Positions 1 to 8,599 of a stretch of DNA of 57,396 bases are shown here, piece after piece. Origin of the DNA: Hafnia alvei (GTDB lineage: Bacteria > Pseudomonadota > Gammaproteobacteria > Enterobacterales > Enterobacteriaceae); assembly GCF_900095695.1 (NCBI RefSeq), contig NZ_FMIQ01000021.1, positions 1-57,396 of the forward strand. Direction: 5' to 3'. Every line of letters begins with the position of its first letter. Positions within the stretch are counted from its first letter, which is position 1. The notes under the pieces are model-generated. The model ran no database searches. It saw only the letters and a program-made list of their open reading frames with translations, and was not told where the DNA came from. The position numbers and the translations under genes are program-made.

Positions 1-573
1 ACGCTCAGCGAAGAAAATCCGCATCAGCTGCACCAGCCAATCAGAATGCAAGGGCAACAATACGATGAAGAATCCGGCCTGCACTACAACCGCCATCGCT
101 ATTACGATCCGACGATAGGCCGGTATATTACTCAGGATCCGATTGGGTTGGATGGGGGATGGAATTTTTATGGTTATCCAACTAATCCTTTATCTGGAGT
201 GGATCCGCTAGGATTGAGTAACCAAATTAATCTCGGCTCTGGTTTTGAAAGCTACGGTAAAAGTATTGATAGTCTGGATGTGTTAATGACAAAAAATAAC
301 TCATCGCCAAATGAGATATCGCAGGCAAATCACAATATGTGTATTGCTACTAATGGCTGGAATCCAGGAAATCAATATACCAAAGGTATCGTATTCGGCT
401 CATCAGCTATTGGCTTAGGGGCGTTGGGGGTCGGTGCTGCCTTAGAGCAAGGTGTTGCTGTAGGAATTGCTAAAATGTCTCTAAGCTGTGCTAAAAATGC
501 AGGGAAATCAGCTATTGATAAAAAACTACAAAACAAAAAACCAGTCCCGCAGAACTTTTTACTGAATGTATAA
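1..573 (+). CDS. Rhs-family polymorphic toxin, C-terminal end (partial)
   Basis: The frame is open at the window edge, so only the last 190 or so residues are seen. Nt 60-220 encode the conserved end of the Rhs core ([22 protein letters not shown], then VDPLGL). After DPLGL comes a variable tip of about 120 residues. In Rhs proteins the core forms a shell and the tip is the toxin, often delivered by type VI secretion; no secretion gene is in view. The tip has a Gly/Ala-rich hydrophobic stretch (about nt 388-470) that could act on membrane; I do not recognise a toxin family. The stop at 571-573 may be premature: one extra base in the A6 run at 535-540 would carry the frame to a stop at 648-650, ending ...TSIDNLPN, so the true tip may be about 26 residues longer. 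The gene just downstream is its likely immunity partner. Confidence 0.85.
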   Translation, partial: TLSEENPHQLHQPIRMQGQQYDEESGLHYNRHRYYDPTIGRYITQDPIGLDGGWNFYGYPTNPLSGVDPLGLSNQINLGSGFESYGKSIDSLDVLMTKNNSSPNEISQANHNMCIATNGWNPGNQYTKGIVFGSSAIGLGALGVGAALEQGVAVGIAKMSLSCAKNAGKSAIDKKLQNKKPVPQNFLLNV

Positions 574-692
574 AGGGTGCCGTTGACTCGGGTCTAAATG
601 AGATTGGCAGCTATGCCTTTGACACTTCTATCGATAATTTACCAAACTAAAATAGATGTCCATTAAACTAAATATTATTCAAAGGAGACATC

Positions 693-1391
693 ATGAACCT
701 CGCTATTAAAAAAAAGTTAAAAATTTTCATATTTGCACTCACTTTCAGTAATGTTTCTGCAACTGCTAACAACATAAAACCATCCTTAGATATTGCAGAA
801 GCCGATGCCAAAGTTAAGCAGTTATTTACACTCTATAATGATCATAAAGAACATTCCATTTATCAACAATTCACCGATACATTAGGTGCCAAAGTTGATG
901 AGAATGAATTTCTTACTGACTTAAAAAACAAACATAACACATTAGGAAACTTGATAAAAACAAAACTTATCTTTAGCCACTCAGCCTACCCTAGCTTAAT
1001 ATATCTTTTTTATCAATCCACCTATGAGCGCACTACTTTAACAGAGTATTTTGTTTTATCCCGCCATCACCCAATGAAGGAATTACAATTTAACACTGAT
1101 TATATCGATACACATGGGATACTAAAAAATGACGAGATATTAGATGGTAAAACTAAGAAAGCCATCATGTACATTCAAACACTTAGGGTTTTATATAACA
1201 ATTCAAATTATTACATATATTATAAAAACATGGATCCAGAGACAACCGAAGGGATATTATCAAAGGATGATTTTATATCAAAAATGGCAATTCAAAAAAA
1301 TAAACTCGGGAAATACATTAGTTCAAAAGTTTTATTTACAAAAAAAAATAAAATCAGACATAATTATTATAACGTACCTAACACAATATGA
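693..1391 (+). CDS. Probable periplasmic immunity protein for the Rhs tip, frameshifted near its end
   Basis: This 232-residue frame starts at ATG 693 behind a good ribosome site (AAGGAGA at 681-687). It opens with a Sec signal peptide: Lys-rich start, hydrophobic core IFIFALTFSNV, probable cut after SATA. Position directly after an Rhs tip makes an immunity role likely. The mature part holds two copies of one domain: copy A (about residues 45-145) and copy B (about 165 onward) share the pattern F..L/M..K.N.LG..I..K..F. Copy B stops early in this frame, but removing one base from the A9 run at 1340-1348 restores it to a stop at 1489-1491 (ending SLNLKLTN), and the restored part lines up with copy A (YE...(L/I)E.F). 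The F...L....LG pattern recalls small NTF2-like DUFs such as DUF4019, but that is only a guess. Export suggests the toxin acts in the periplasm or inner membrane. Confidence 0.7.
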   Translation: MNLAIKKKLKIFIFALTFSNVSATANNIKPSLDIAEADAKVKQLFTLYNDHKEHSIYQQFTDTLGAKVDENEFLTDLKNKHNTLGNLIKTKLIFSHSAYPSLIYLFYQSTYERTTLTEYFVLSRHHPMKELQFNTDYIDTHGILKNDEILDGKTKKAIMYIQTLRVLYNNSNYYIYYKNMDPETTEGILSKDDFISKMAIQKNKLGKYISSKVLFTKKNKIRHNYYNVPNTI

Positions 1392-1502
1392 AAAATACTC
1401 AACCATAGAGTTTTTTGGGGTAGGTAAAGATCATAAAAGCGAAAAGTTTAAAATAATCATCTATAGCCTTAATTTAAAACTCACAAATTAATAAACATTT
1501 AA

Positions 1503-1589
1503 TACTACAGCAAACAACCAGACTTGCACTATAAGTATCATCAATATCATGATTCTAAAATAGTTAGGTATATTAATCAGAATCTAGTT
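1503..1589 (+). pseudogene. Decayed orphan end of an Rhs core
   Basis: In the frame through 1524 the DNA reads LHYKYHQYHDSKIVRYINQN, which lines up residue by residue with the Rhs core end [20 protein letters not shown] seen at about nt 76-135. The match covers about 28 residues and has no start, no DPLGL and no toxin tip behind it. Rhs loci often keep displaced core fragments with older tips after tip exchange; this one is reduced to the core motif. The stretch between here and mazG (1590-1693) shows no gene or clear terminator. Confidence 0.65.
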
Positions 1590-1693
1590 TACACAAAATC
1601 GCCATGGTTTCTAAAAATCAATTTATCAATTATGAGTGATAAAAAGGAAAGGAACACTCAGCATTCCCCCTCCTCTGCACTTCACTGGCGGTA

Positions 1694-2488
1694 TTATTTA
1701 GCTTCAGCCTTTTTCACCTGCTGCCAATGCGCTTCCATTTCGTCAAGCGTGGCTTCTTCCATAGTTTTGCCGGAGGCACGCACCGCATCTTCTACCGCGC
1801 GGAAGCGGCGCTCAAATTTGCGGTTAGCCGCTTGTAGGGCGTTTTCAGCTTTATGGCCTAGATGGCGCGATAAATTCACCGTTGCAAACAGCAGATCGCC
1901 AATTTCTTCGCCTAGCTTCTCCTCATCCACCACCGCCTGCTGCGCCTCATCCATCACTTCGTCGATCTCTTCATACACCTTGCCTAACACCGGGCCAAGC
2001 GTGTCCCAATCGAACCCCACCGCCGCACAGCGTTTCTGGATTTTATAGGCCTTCATCAGCGCAGGCAGCGCATTCGGAATATCGTCCATCGATGAACTGA
2101 GATCCTTTTCAGCGCGCTCCTGCACCTTACGTTGCTCCCAGCGCGCTAGCGATGCTTCGGCGCTTTCCGAGTGTTCGGCGGCAAAAACATGCGGATGACG
2201 GCGTTCTAACTTATCGCTGATGGCGTTACACACGTCATCAAAGTTAAACAGCCCTTGCTCCTGCCCCATCTGCGCATAGAACACCACTTGAAACAGCAGG
2301 TCGCCCAACTCTTCACGTAAATCACTGAAATCTTCACGCTGAATCGCGTCAAGCACCTCATAAGTTTCTTCCAGCGTATAGGGCGCAATCGTGGCGAAAG
2401 TCTGCTTCTGATCCCACGGACAGCCGCGTTCTGGGTCGCGCAGGGTTTGCATGATGGTCAGCAGGCGGTGCATTGGGGAGGAAGTCAT
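1694..2488 (-). CDS. mazG: Nucleoside triphosphate pyrophosphohydrolase MazG
   Basis: A 264-residue protein, about the length of E. coli MazG (263). It has two MazG repeats: N-terminal TLEETYEVLDAI with EELGDLLFQVVFYAQ, and C-terminal EEIDEVMDEA with EEIGDLLFATVNLSRHL; the paired acidic residues bind Mg2+. The family hydrolyses NTPs to NMP plus pyrophosphate and, in E. coli, lowers ppGpp during nutritional stress. The start ATG at 2488 has GAGAG upstream; a second Met five codons in would fit E. coli length equally well. In E. coli mazG follows relA and mazEF. Here no mazEF is present and about 18 kb holding paa and c-di-GMP genes separate it from relA. Confidence 0.96.
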   Translation of the reverse strand: MTSSPMHRLLTIMQTLRDPERGCPWDQKQTFATIAPYTLEETYEVLDAIQREDFSDLREELGDLLFQVVFYAQMGQEQGLFNFDDVCNAISDKLERRHPHVFAAEHSESAEASLARWEQRKVQERAEKDLSSSMDDIPNALPALMKAYKIQKRCAAVGFDWDTLGPVLGKVYEEIDEVMDEAQQAVVDEEKLGEEIGDLLFATVNLSRHLGHKAENALQAANRKFERRFRAVEDAVRASGKTMEEATLDEMEAHWQQVKKAEAK

Positions 2489-2503
2489 AGTGCAGCTCTC
2501 AGG

Positions 2504-2537
2504 TATAAAAAATAACCGCCGCAGAATGCGGCGGTTT
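2504..2537 (-). terminator. Rho-independent terminator of paaZ
   Basis: A perfect 9-bp stem, AACCGCCGC (2514-2522) with GCGGCGGTT (2528-2536), and a 5-base loop. On the minus strand it is followed by TATTTTTTATA. It lies between the paaZ stop and the mazG start, so it separates the two leftward genes. Confidence 0.9.
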
Positions 2538-2559
2538 CTGTGCTGACTATCTTACGGAT

Positions 2560-4632
2560 TTAAGCGGCAGGGATAAAGTTACCGTTTTGACGCGCTACCA
2601 GCGTCAGAATGCTGTACAGCGCCACCGGCTGCTGATGCTGGTTTAGCACCTGCACATCCCACACCACCACGCCATGCGGTTTATCTTCAGCGGTTTTCTG
2701 GGCCTTTTTAATTTTTTTCTTGCAGGTTAAGCGAACCTGAATGGTATCGCCGATTTTCACCGGTTCGATAAAACGCAGGTTTTCCATACCGTAGTTAGCA
2801 ATCACCGGCCCTACGCCCGGATCGACAAACAAGCCTGCCGCCGCTGACACCACAAAATATCCATGCGCCACGCGCTCACCAAACAGGGACTCCGCCGCAC
2901 CAATTTTATCCATGTGGGCATAGAAATGGTCGCCGCTCAGGCAGCCAAAATTCACAATATCTGCTTCGGTGATCGTGCGGCGCGCGGTCAACAGGCTTTC
3001 ACCAATCGCCAACTGTTCAAAATATTTCCGGAATGGATGAACCGGCTCTTCCACCACGTTTGCGCCACGCACCCATTCACGGCCAATCGCCGCCAGCATC
3101 GTTGGGCTTCCTTGAATCGCGGTGCGCTGCATATAGTGTTTTACCGCGCGTAAGCCTCCCAACTCTTCACCACCACCGGCTCGCCCTGGACCACCATGTA
3201 CCAACATCGGCAACGGCGATCCATGGCCGGTGGATTCTACGGCCGCATGGCGATCCAAAATCAGCATACGCCCATGAGCACAAGCCGTTGCGCGGATAAT
3301 ATTCGCCGCAATCTGCTCATCCGCAGTAACCAATGAGCCAGCTAAACTCCCCTGCCCCAACAACGCTAATTCAACCGCTTGCTCTGCGTTTTGATACGGC
3401 ATCAGCGTAGCAACGGGCCCGAAGGCTTCGGTGCCATGCACGGCCTGATGCGTGAAAGGGTCGGCACAGTAAAGCAGCGTCGGAGGATAAAATGCGCCGT
3501 TTTCAGCACCGTTTCCGGTTAATTGCAGCGCCGAAAGCGAGCCACCACACAAAGGTTCGCAGCCGTTACGCAGCAGATAATCAACTTTTTGCTGCACGTC
3601 ATCACGCTGTTCAAGATTGACCAATGCGCCCATTCGTATATCGGGATGCGCAGGATCGCCCACCGTGATACCGCTTAAACGCCTAAGCAACGCTTGTTGA
3701 ACGGCGTCCATCTGCGCTGCGGGGACAATCACGCGACGAATAGCGGTACATTTTTGCCCCGCTTTCGTGGTCATTTCTCGCACCACTTCTTTAATGAAAA
3801 TCGCGAATTCAGGCATCTCAGGTGTGACATCTTCGCCTAAAATGCAGCAGTTGAGCGAGTCAGCTTCCATGGTGAAGGCGATGGATTTTTGTAATAAGCG
3901 TGGATGTGAACGCAGCTTCTGGCCGGTTTGGGCTGAACCGGTGAAAGTCACCGCATCCTGATAGTCCAAGTGCTCAAAGATATCGCCAACGCCGCCGCAG
4001 ATAAGCTGCAAGGCCCCTTCTGGCACCAATCCGCTTTCAATAATCAGTTTAACCATCGCCTGAGTGAGCTGCGCCGACGCCGTTGCCGGCTTGATAATCG
4101 CAGGCATTCCCGCCAGCCACGTTGGCGCCAGTTTTTCCAGCATGCCCCAGCAAGGAAAGTTAAACGCGTTGATGTGCAGCGCAACGCCGGGACGGGACGT
4201 TATGACATGACGGGCGGCAAACTGTGATTGTTTGGAGAGAGGGATTAATTCGTCTTCGGGCCAAAGGGTATCGTCAGGAAGCTCGCGTCCAGCCAAACCG
4301 GCATAGGCAAACAACGTCGCAATGCCGCCTTCAATATCCACCCAACCATCACCGCGCGTGGCTCCGGTTTCAGCCGAAATCTGATACAGCGATTCTTTGT
4401 GAGCCAGCAGGTGCTTGGCGACCGCTTTCATCATTTGCGCTCGCTGTTGGAACGTCATCGCGGCCAACGCTTTGCCGCCGTTCTGGCGCGCATAGTCCAA
4501 GCTTTCAGCCAGCGGTAAACCATCTGAACACACCTGATACAGCGCTTCACCGCTCACGGCGTGGTGGATCGCTCGCTCTTTGCCCTGCCCATATGCCCAG
4601 ACACCTGAAATATAACTGGTTAACTGCTGCAT
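2560..4632 (-). CDS. paaZ: Oxepin-CoA hydrolase / 3-oxo-5,6-dehydrosuberyl-CoA semialdehyde dehydrogenase PaaZ
   Basis: A bifunctional 690-residue protein that opens the oxepin-CoA ring and oxidises the resulting aldehyde with NADP+. The N-terminal aldehyde dehydrogenase part (about 1-510) has the general-base Glu in FTMEADS (near 254) and the nucleophile Cys in [10 protein letters not shown] (near 292). The C-terminal MaoC-type hydratase part has the Asp/His pair in [11 protein letters not shown] (near 565). I start at ATG 4632 ([10 protein letters not shown]): a TTG four codons upstream is in frame but GGAGGG lies between it and the ATG, and E. coli PaaZ also starts MQQL. It is transcribed away from paaA across a 318-base control region. 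A terminator follows it. Confidence 0.97.
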   Translation of the reverse strand: MQQLTSYISGVWAYGQGKERAIHHAVSGEALYQVCSDGLPLAESLDYARQNGGKALAAMTFQQRAQMMKAVAKHLLAHKESLYQISAETGATRGDGWVDIEGGIATLFAYAGLAGRELPDDTLWPEDELIPLSKQSQFAARHVITSRPGVALHINAFNFPCWGMLEKLAPTWLAGMPAIIKPATASAQLTQAMVKLIIESGLVPEGALQLICGGVGDIFEHLDYQDAVTFTGSAQTGQKLRSHPRLLQKSIAFTMEADSLNCCILGEDVTPEMPEFAIFIKEVVREMTTKAGQKCTAIRRVIVPAAQMDAVQQALLRRLSGITVGDPAHPDIRMGALVNLEQRDDVQQKVDYLLRNGCEPLCGGSLSALQLTGNGAENGAFYPPTLLYCADPFTHQAVHGTEAFGPVATLMPYQNAEQAVELALLGQGSLAGSLVTADEQIAANIIRATACAHGRMLILDRHAAVESTGHGSPLPMLVHGGPGRAGGGEELGGLRAVKHYMQRTAIQGSPTMLAAIGREWVRGANVVEEPVHPFRKYFEQLAIGESLLTARRTITEADIVNFGCLSGDHFYAHMDKIGAAESLFGERVAHGYFVVSAAAGLFVDPGVGPVIANYGMENLRFIEPVKIGDTIQVRLTCKKKIKKAQKTAEDKPHGVVVWDVQVLNQHQQPVALYSILTLVARQNGNFIPAA

Positions 4633-4817
4633 CCTACCCTCCAAGCTTCACTTTATGACTAAGTATTTACTCAAGGTGTATCACATTATTTTAGTTACCT
4701 GCCACTCATTAATTTAACAAAATAGAAACACATCGCATTTTAAAAAGCACCCATCAAGCTTGGCAAATCTTTACAACAAATCAAACTTCTGTTTTTAAAC
4801 AATTAAAAATAAAACCC

Positions 4818-4833
4818 TGTGACCTGTACGACA
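4818..4833 (+). promoter_or_regulatory. Candidate CRP site for the paaA promoter
   Basis: TGTGA-CCTGTA-CGACA matches the first CRP half-site exactly and three of five bases of the second. Its centre (4825.5) is 61.5 bases before the start predicted from the promoter at 4852-4880, the class I activation distance. E. coli paa transcription is known to need CRP, so this assignment fits, but it rests on sequence only. Confidence 0.55.
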
Positions 4834-4851
4834 AATGCGCACAATAGGTGT

Positions 4852-4880
4852 TTGATCTTTTTGTTACCAGAATGTAGCTT
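4852..4880 (+). promoter_or_regulatory. Candidate sigma-70 promoter of the paaABCDEFGHIJK operon
   Basis: TTGATC (4852-4857), a 17-base spacer, and TAGCTT (4875-4880) give a predicted start near 4887 and a leader of about 64 bases. The match is moderate, as expected for an activator-dependent promoter. Confidence 0.5.
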
Positions 4881-4895
4881 TTGAGTTATTGAAAG

Positions 4896-4935
4896 TGATT
4901 CACAATTTAAATTAAAACTTAAAACATTCGAATCA
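4896..4935. promoter_or_regulatory. PaaX operator, two inverted TGATTC half-sites
   Basis: TGATTC at 4896-4901 and its inverse GAATCA at 4930-4935 lie 28 bases apart, from about +10 to +49 of the predicted paaA start. In E. coli PaaX binds paired TGATTC-type boxes just downstream of the paaA start and is released by phenylacetyl-CoA. The repressor gene paaX is in the same cluster. Confidence 0.7.
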
Positions 4936-4950
4936 TTAAGTGAGGAAGCA

Positions 4951-5895
4951 ATGACCCAAAACGCTCAACATCAGGCGCTCTTCGAGGCAAAAATTGCCGC
5001 AGATACATCAATAGAAGCCAAAGACTGGATGCCTGATGCCTATCGGCAAAACCTCATCCGTCAAATTGGTCAGCATGCACATTCAGAAGTTATCGGCATG
5101 CTGCCAGAAGCCAACTGGATCACTCGTGCACCCAGCCTACGCCGCAAAGCCGTGCTGCTGGCAAAAGTGCAGGATGAAGCAGGACATGGTTTATATCTGT
5201 ACAGCGCTGCGGAAACGCTGGGCTGTTCACGCCAAGACATCTACCAAAAGATGCTCGATGGCAAAATGAAATACTCCTCAATCTTCAATTACCCAACCCC
5301 GAGCTGGGCTGACGTTGGCGTCATCGGCTGGTTGGTTGACGGTGCCGCTATCGTTAACCAAGTGGCTTTGTGCCGTGCCTCCTATGGCCCCTACGCTCGC
5401 GCCATGATCAAAGTCTGTAAGGAAGAAAGCTTCCACCAGCGCCAAGGCTATGAGGCCGTTACGGTGCTGGCCAACGGCACCGCCGAGCAACGCGCCATGC
5501 TGCAAGATTCCATCAACCGTTTCTGGTGGCCGGTGCTGATGATGTTCGGCCCTAACGACAGCGACTCTCCACACAGCGCACAAAGCATGGCTTGGAAAAT
5601 CAAACGCCATAGCAATGACGAGCTGCGTCAGAAATTTGTTGATAACACGGTGCCGCAGCTAGAAGCGCTAGGCATGACTGCGCCTGACAAAGATTTGCTG
5701 TGGGACGAAGCCAGCGGCCACTACCGCTTTGGCGAAATCGACTGGAGCGAGTTTTATCAAGTTCTCAAAGGGCAAGGCCTCTGCAACCACGAGCGCCTAA
5801 GCGCGAAACGCCGCGCTTGGGAAGAAGGCTGTTGGGTACGTGATGCCGCAATGGCCCACGCAGAAAAATCTGCCACCAACGCCACCGCGGCATAA
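4951..5895 (+). CDS. paaA: 1,2-phenylacetyl-CoA epoxidase, catalytic subunit PaaA
   Basis: The 314-residue oxygenase subunit that adds one oxygen atom to the ring of phenylacetyl-CoA to give the 1,2-epoxide. It belongs to the ferritin-like di-iron family: ligand motifs are visible as [16 protein letters not shown] (E..H) and [11 protein letters not shown] (EE..H), besides an earlier Glu in [10 protein letters not shown]. Length is close to E. coli PaaA (309). The start ATG has GAGGAAG upstream. It is first in a tightly packed rightward operon; paaB starts 14 bases after its stop. Confidence 0.98.
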   Translation: MTQNAQHQALFEAKIAADTSIEAKDWMPDAYRQNLIRQIGQHAHSEVIGMLPEANWITRAPSLRRKAVLLAKVQDEAGHGLYLYSAAETLGCSRQDIYQKMLDGKMKYSSIFNYPTPSWADVGVIGWLVDGAAIVNQVALCRASYGPYARAMIKVCKEESFHQRQGYEAVTVLANGTAEQRAMLQDSINRFWWPVLMMFGPNDSDSPHSAQSMAWKIKRHSNDELRQKFVDNTVPQLEALGMTAPDKDLLWDEASGHYRFGEIDWSEFYQVLKGQGLCNHERLSAKRRAWEEGCWVRDAAMAHAEKSATNATAA

Positions 5896-5909
5896 ACAAG
5901 GAAATCCAA

Positions 5910-6197
5910 ATGACTCAAGCACATTGGCCACTCTACGAAGTTTTTATTCGGAGCAAACAAGGATTAGCCCATCGCCACGTTGGCAGCCTTCATGCCGCAG
6001 ACGATCAAATGGCGTTGGAAAACGCGCGCGATGCTTACACTCGCCGCAACGAAGGCTGTTCAATCTGGGTGGTGAAATCGGAGCATTTAGTGGCATCGCA
6101 GCCGGAAGATCGCGCCGCATTCTTTGATCCGTCAGACGATAAGGTTTATCGCCATCCGACGTTTTACACCATCCCTGACGGCATCAAGAACATGTGA
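5910..6197 (+). CDS. paaB: 1,2-phenylacetyl-CoA epoxidase subunit PaaB
   Basis: A 95-residue small subunit, same length as the family norm. In the known complex PaaB bridges the PaaAC heterodimers and is needed for full assembly. It begins MTQAHWPLYEVFIRSKQGLAHRHVGS, typical of PaaB, and keeps the DPSDDKVYRHPTFYTIP end. AAGGAAA precedes the ATG. Its stop overlaps the region that carries the paaC ribosome site. Confidence 0.97.
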   Translation: MTQAHWPLYEVFIRSKQGLAHRHVGSLHAADDQMALENARDAYTRRNEGCSIWVVKSEHLVASQPEDRAAFFDPSDDKVYRHPTFYTIPDGIKNM

Positions 6198-6205
6198 GGC
6201 AGCTG

Positions 6206-6979
6206 ATGACAACGTTAAATCAAGACCTCATCCAATACGTACTACGTCAAGCCGATACGCCGCTCATTTTAGCTCAGCGCCTGTGTGCCTGGTGCGGCCA
6301 TGCGCCTGAGCTGGAAATCGACCTCGCGCTCTCAAATATCGGGCTGGATCTGCTCGGGCAGGCACGCAATTTCTACAGCTATGCCGCCGAATTATCCGGT
6401 GAACTATCCGGTGAGAACGTCGACGAAGATAGCTTGGCATTTGGGCGCGACGATCTGGCGTTCTGTAACCTGCTTTTGGCTGAACAGCCGAACGGCGGCT
6501 TCAACGACACCTTGGTGCGCCAGTTTTTCCTCGATACCTACCATTTTTTGCTGCATCAAGGCTTAAGCCAAAGCAGCGATCCTCAGCTTGCCGCTATCGG
6601 TGCCAAATCACTGAAAGAGGCTGAATACCACCTACGTTTCAGTCGTGGCTGGATGATCCGCCTTGGTGACGGCACCGAACTGAGCCAGAAAAAAATGCAG
6701 CAGGCGATTAACGATCTGTGGCGTTTCACCGGCGAACTGTTCCACAGCGATGACGTTGAACGTCGTCTCGCTGAGCAAGGCATCGCCGTCAATCCTGAAA
6801 GCCTTCAGGCACCGTGGCTGCAAATCGTACAGCAAGTTCTGCAGGAAGCCACGTTACAGCTTCCAGAAGAAGAGGCCTACCGCCACGGCGGAAAACAGGG
6901 CAAACACACGGAACATCTTGGATTCATGCTGGCCGAAATGCAGTTTCTACAGCGCGCTTATCCGGGCTGTCGCTGGTAA
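6206..6979 (+). CDS. paaC: 1,2-phenylacetyl-CoA epoxidase, structural subunit PaaC
   Basis: A 257-residue ferritin-like partner of PaaA that stabilises the catalytic subunit but does not itself hold an active iron pair. Conserved runs include WCGHAPELEIDLALSNIGLD, YHLRFSRGW and HTEHLGFMLAEMQ. I choose ATG 6206 with GAGG 5 bases before it, over a GTG at 6194 that would overlap the paaB stop. Residues 66-75 or so contain a short duplicated SGELSGE, absent in E. coli PaaC, which explains most of the extra length. Confidence 0.96.
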   Translation: MTTLNQDLIQYVLRQADTPLILAQRLCAWCGHAPELEIDLALSNIGLDLLGQARNFYSYAAELSGELSGENVDEDSLAFGRDDLAFCNLLLAEQPNGGFNDTLVRQFFLDTYHFLLHQGLSQSSDPQLAAIGAKSLKEAEYHLRFSRGWMIRLGDGTELSQKKMQQAINDLWRFTGELFHSDDVERRLAEQGIAVNPESLQAPWLQIVQQVLQEATLQLPEEEAYRHGGKQGKHTEHLGFMLAEMQFLQRAYPGCRW

Positions 6980-7006
6980 CGCGGCAACGGGGAACAGGAG
7001 AAGATC

Positions 7007-7516
7007 ATGGAACAACGTCAACCACTCAATAGCCTGTTAACGCCAGAGATCCATCAGATCTGGCAATGCCTGCATGAGATTAGCGATCCTGAATTACCGG
7101 TGCTTTCAATCACCGATCTTGGCATGGTGCGCGGCGTTGCCCCTCTGAAAAACGGCTGGCTGGTCACGTTTACGCCCACCTACTCCGGCTGCCCTGCAAC
7201 GGAGTTTCTCATCAACGCGATTCAAACCACGCTAACCACCGCTGGATTTTCCCCGATCAAAGTTGAAATCCGGCTCAGTCCGGCATGGACAACCGACTGG
7301 ATGAATGCCGAAGCCAAAAAGCGCCTGCGTGAATATGGCGTTGCGCCTCCGCAAGGGCTGGCCTGTGAAAAGCCGCTTTCCTCCGGCGCGGTGCAGTGCC
7401 CGCAATGCGGCAGCCATGAAACTCAGAAGATCAGCGAATTTGGCTCCACCGCCTGTAAAGCGTTGTACCGCTGCAAGCAGTGTCTTGAGCCTTTCGATTA
7501 CTTCAAATGCATTTAA
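7007..7516 (+). CDS. paaD: Phenylacetyl-CoA epoxidase assembly protein PaaD
   Basis: A 169-residue protein with an N-terminal MIP18/DUF59-type domain (SDPELPVLSITDLGMVRG, then TPTYSGCPATE) and a C-terminal zinc ribbon (CPQCGSHETQ ... CKALYRCKQC). In E. coli PaaD is required for epoxidase activity and is thought to help mature iron-sulfur or di-iron centres. ATG 7007 has AGGAG upstream. It lies between the structural subunits and the reductase PaaE, as usual. Confidence 0.96.
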   Translation: MEQRQPLNSLLTPEIHQIWQCLHEISDPELPVLSITDLGMVRGVAPLKNGWLVTFTPTYSGCPATEFLINAIQTTLTTAGFSPIKVEIRLSPAWTTDWMNAEAKKRLREYGVAPPQGLACEKPLSSGAVQCPQCGSHETQKISEFGSTACKALYRCKQCLEPFDYFKCI

Positions 7517-7531
7517 GAGGTCGCGAGAAAA

Positions 7532-8590
7532 ATGACCGTATTTCACCGTTTAAACATTGCCGCCATTGAGCGGGAAACCCCAGAGGCCGTGGCGATTACG
7601 CTACAAGTGCCCGACGAGTTAAAAACACATTACCGCTATAAACCGGGGCAGCATCTCACGCTTAAGGCCAACGTGAATGGTGAAGAGCTGCGCCGTTGCT
7701 ACTCCATTTGCAGTTCGCCGCAGGATGGCGTGCTACAAATTGGCGTGAAAGCGATCCATCAAGGGCGCTTTTCTTCTTTCGTCAATCAGCAACTCAACGT
7801 GGGTGATGCACTTGAAGTGATGCTGCCGCAGGGGCGCTTTGGCTATCAGCCTACCGCCGAGCGCCAAGGCAACTATCTGGCTATCGCGGCAGGTTCAGGC
7901 ATCACACCGATGTTGTCGATCATTAAAACCACGCTGCTGCTGGAGCCGGAAAGCGAATTCACCCTGATTTACGGCAACCGCACCAGCCGCTCCATCATGT
8001 TTAAAGAAGCGCTGTGCGATCTTAAAAACCGCTTCCCGCAGCGCTTACAAATTCTCTATCTGTTTAGCCAAGAAAGTTTGGACAGTCCGCTGCTTAATGG
8101 CCGTATCGACAGCGAACGTTTAAGCCTGATGGGCAAATCACTGCTGGATTTCACCACGTTCGATCAAGCGTTTATCTGCGGCCCTGAAAGCATGATGGAC
8201 GATGCCGACACCACGCTCGAAGCCGCAGGAATGGCGGCGGAAAATATTCATAGCGAACGCTTCAACACAGCGGGTGTCAGCGTGCGTCCTGTGAATATGA
8301 CCGAGCGAGAGCAAACCAAGGTGGAAATCCAGTTGGATGGCCGCCGCGTGAATATCACGATGAGCGCGCAGGATGACAGCATTCTGGACGCGGCGCTGCG
8401 CCAAGGTGCCGATTTACCCTATGCCTGCAAAGGCGGCGTATGCGCTACCTGCAAATGCAAACTCAAATCTGGCGAAGTGGAAATGGGGGTCAATTACAGC
8501 CTAGAACCCGATCAGCTCGCAGCCGGTTATATCCTCAGTTGCCAGTCGTGGCCGAAAGGCGACGGCGTAGTTCTCGACTTCGACGTCTAA
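7532..8590 (+). CDS. paaE: 1,2-phenylacetyl-CoA epoxidase, reductase subunit PaaE
   Basis: The 352-residue electron-transfer subunit that passes electrons from NADPH to the PaaA di-iron site. Domains in order: FAD-binding (RRCYSICSSP), NAD(P)-binding (AIAAGSGITPMLSI), and a C-terminal plant-type [2Fe-2S] ferredoxin with ligands in CKGGVCATCKCK and a distal Cys in LSCQSWP. The start is the ATG at 7532, 16 bases after the paaD stop. It also works with the PaaABC complex in removing excess epoxide, as described for E. coli. Confidence 0.97.
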   Translation: MTVFHRLNIAAIERETPEAVAITLQVPDELKTHYRYKPGQHLTLKANVNGEELRRCYSICSSPQDGVLQIGVKAIHQGRFSSFVNQQLNVGDALEVMLPQGRFGYQPTAERQGNYLAIAAGSGITPMLSIIKTTLLLEPESEFTLIYGNRTSRSIMFKEALCDLKNRFPQRLQILYLFSQESLDSPLLNGRIDSERLSLMGKSLLDFTTFDQAFICGPESMMDDADTTLEAAGMAAENIHSERFNTAGVSVRPVNMTEREQTKVEIQLDGRRVNITMSAQDDSILDAALRQGADLPYACKGGVCATCKCKLKSGEVEMGVNYSLEPDQLAAGYILSCQSWPKGDGVVLDFDV

Positions 8591-8599
8591 GGAAACCCC

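Noticed and set aside
2863-4658. Several plus-strand frames opposite paaZ
   Set aside because: They are frame shadows of a GC-rich gene with clear PaaZ homology and lack ribosome sites.
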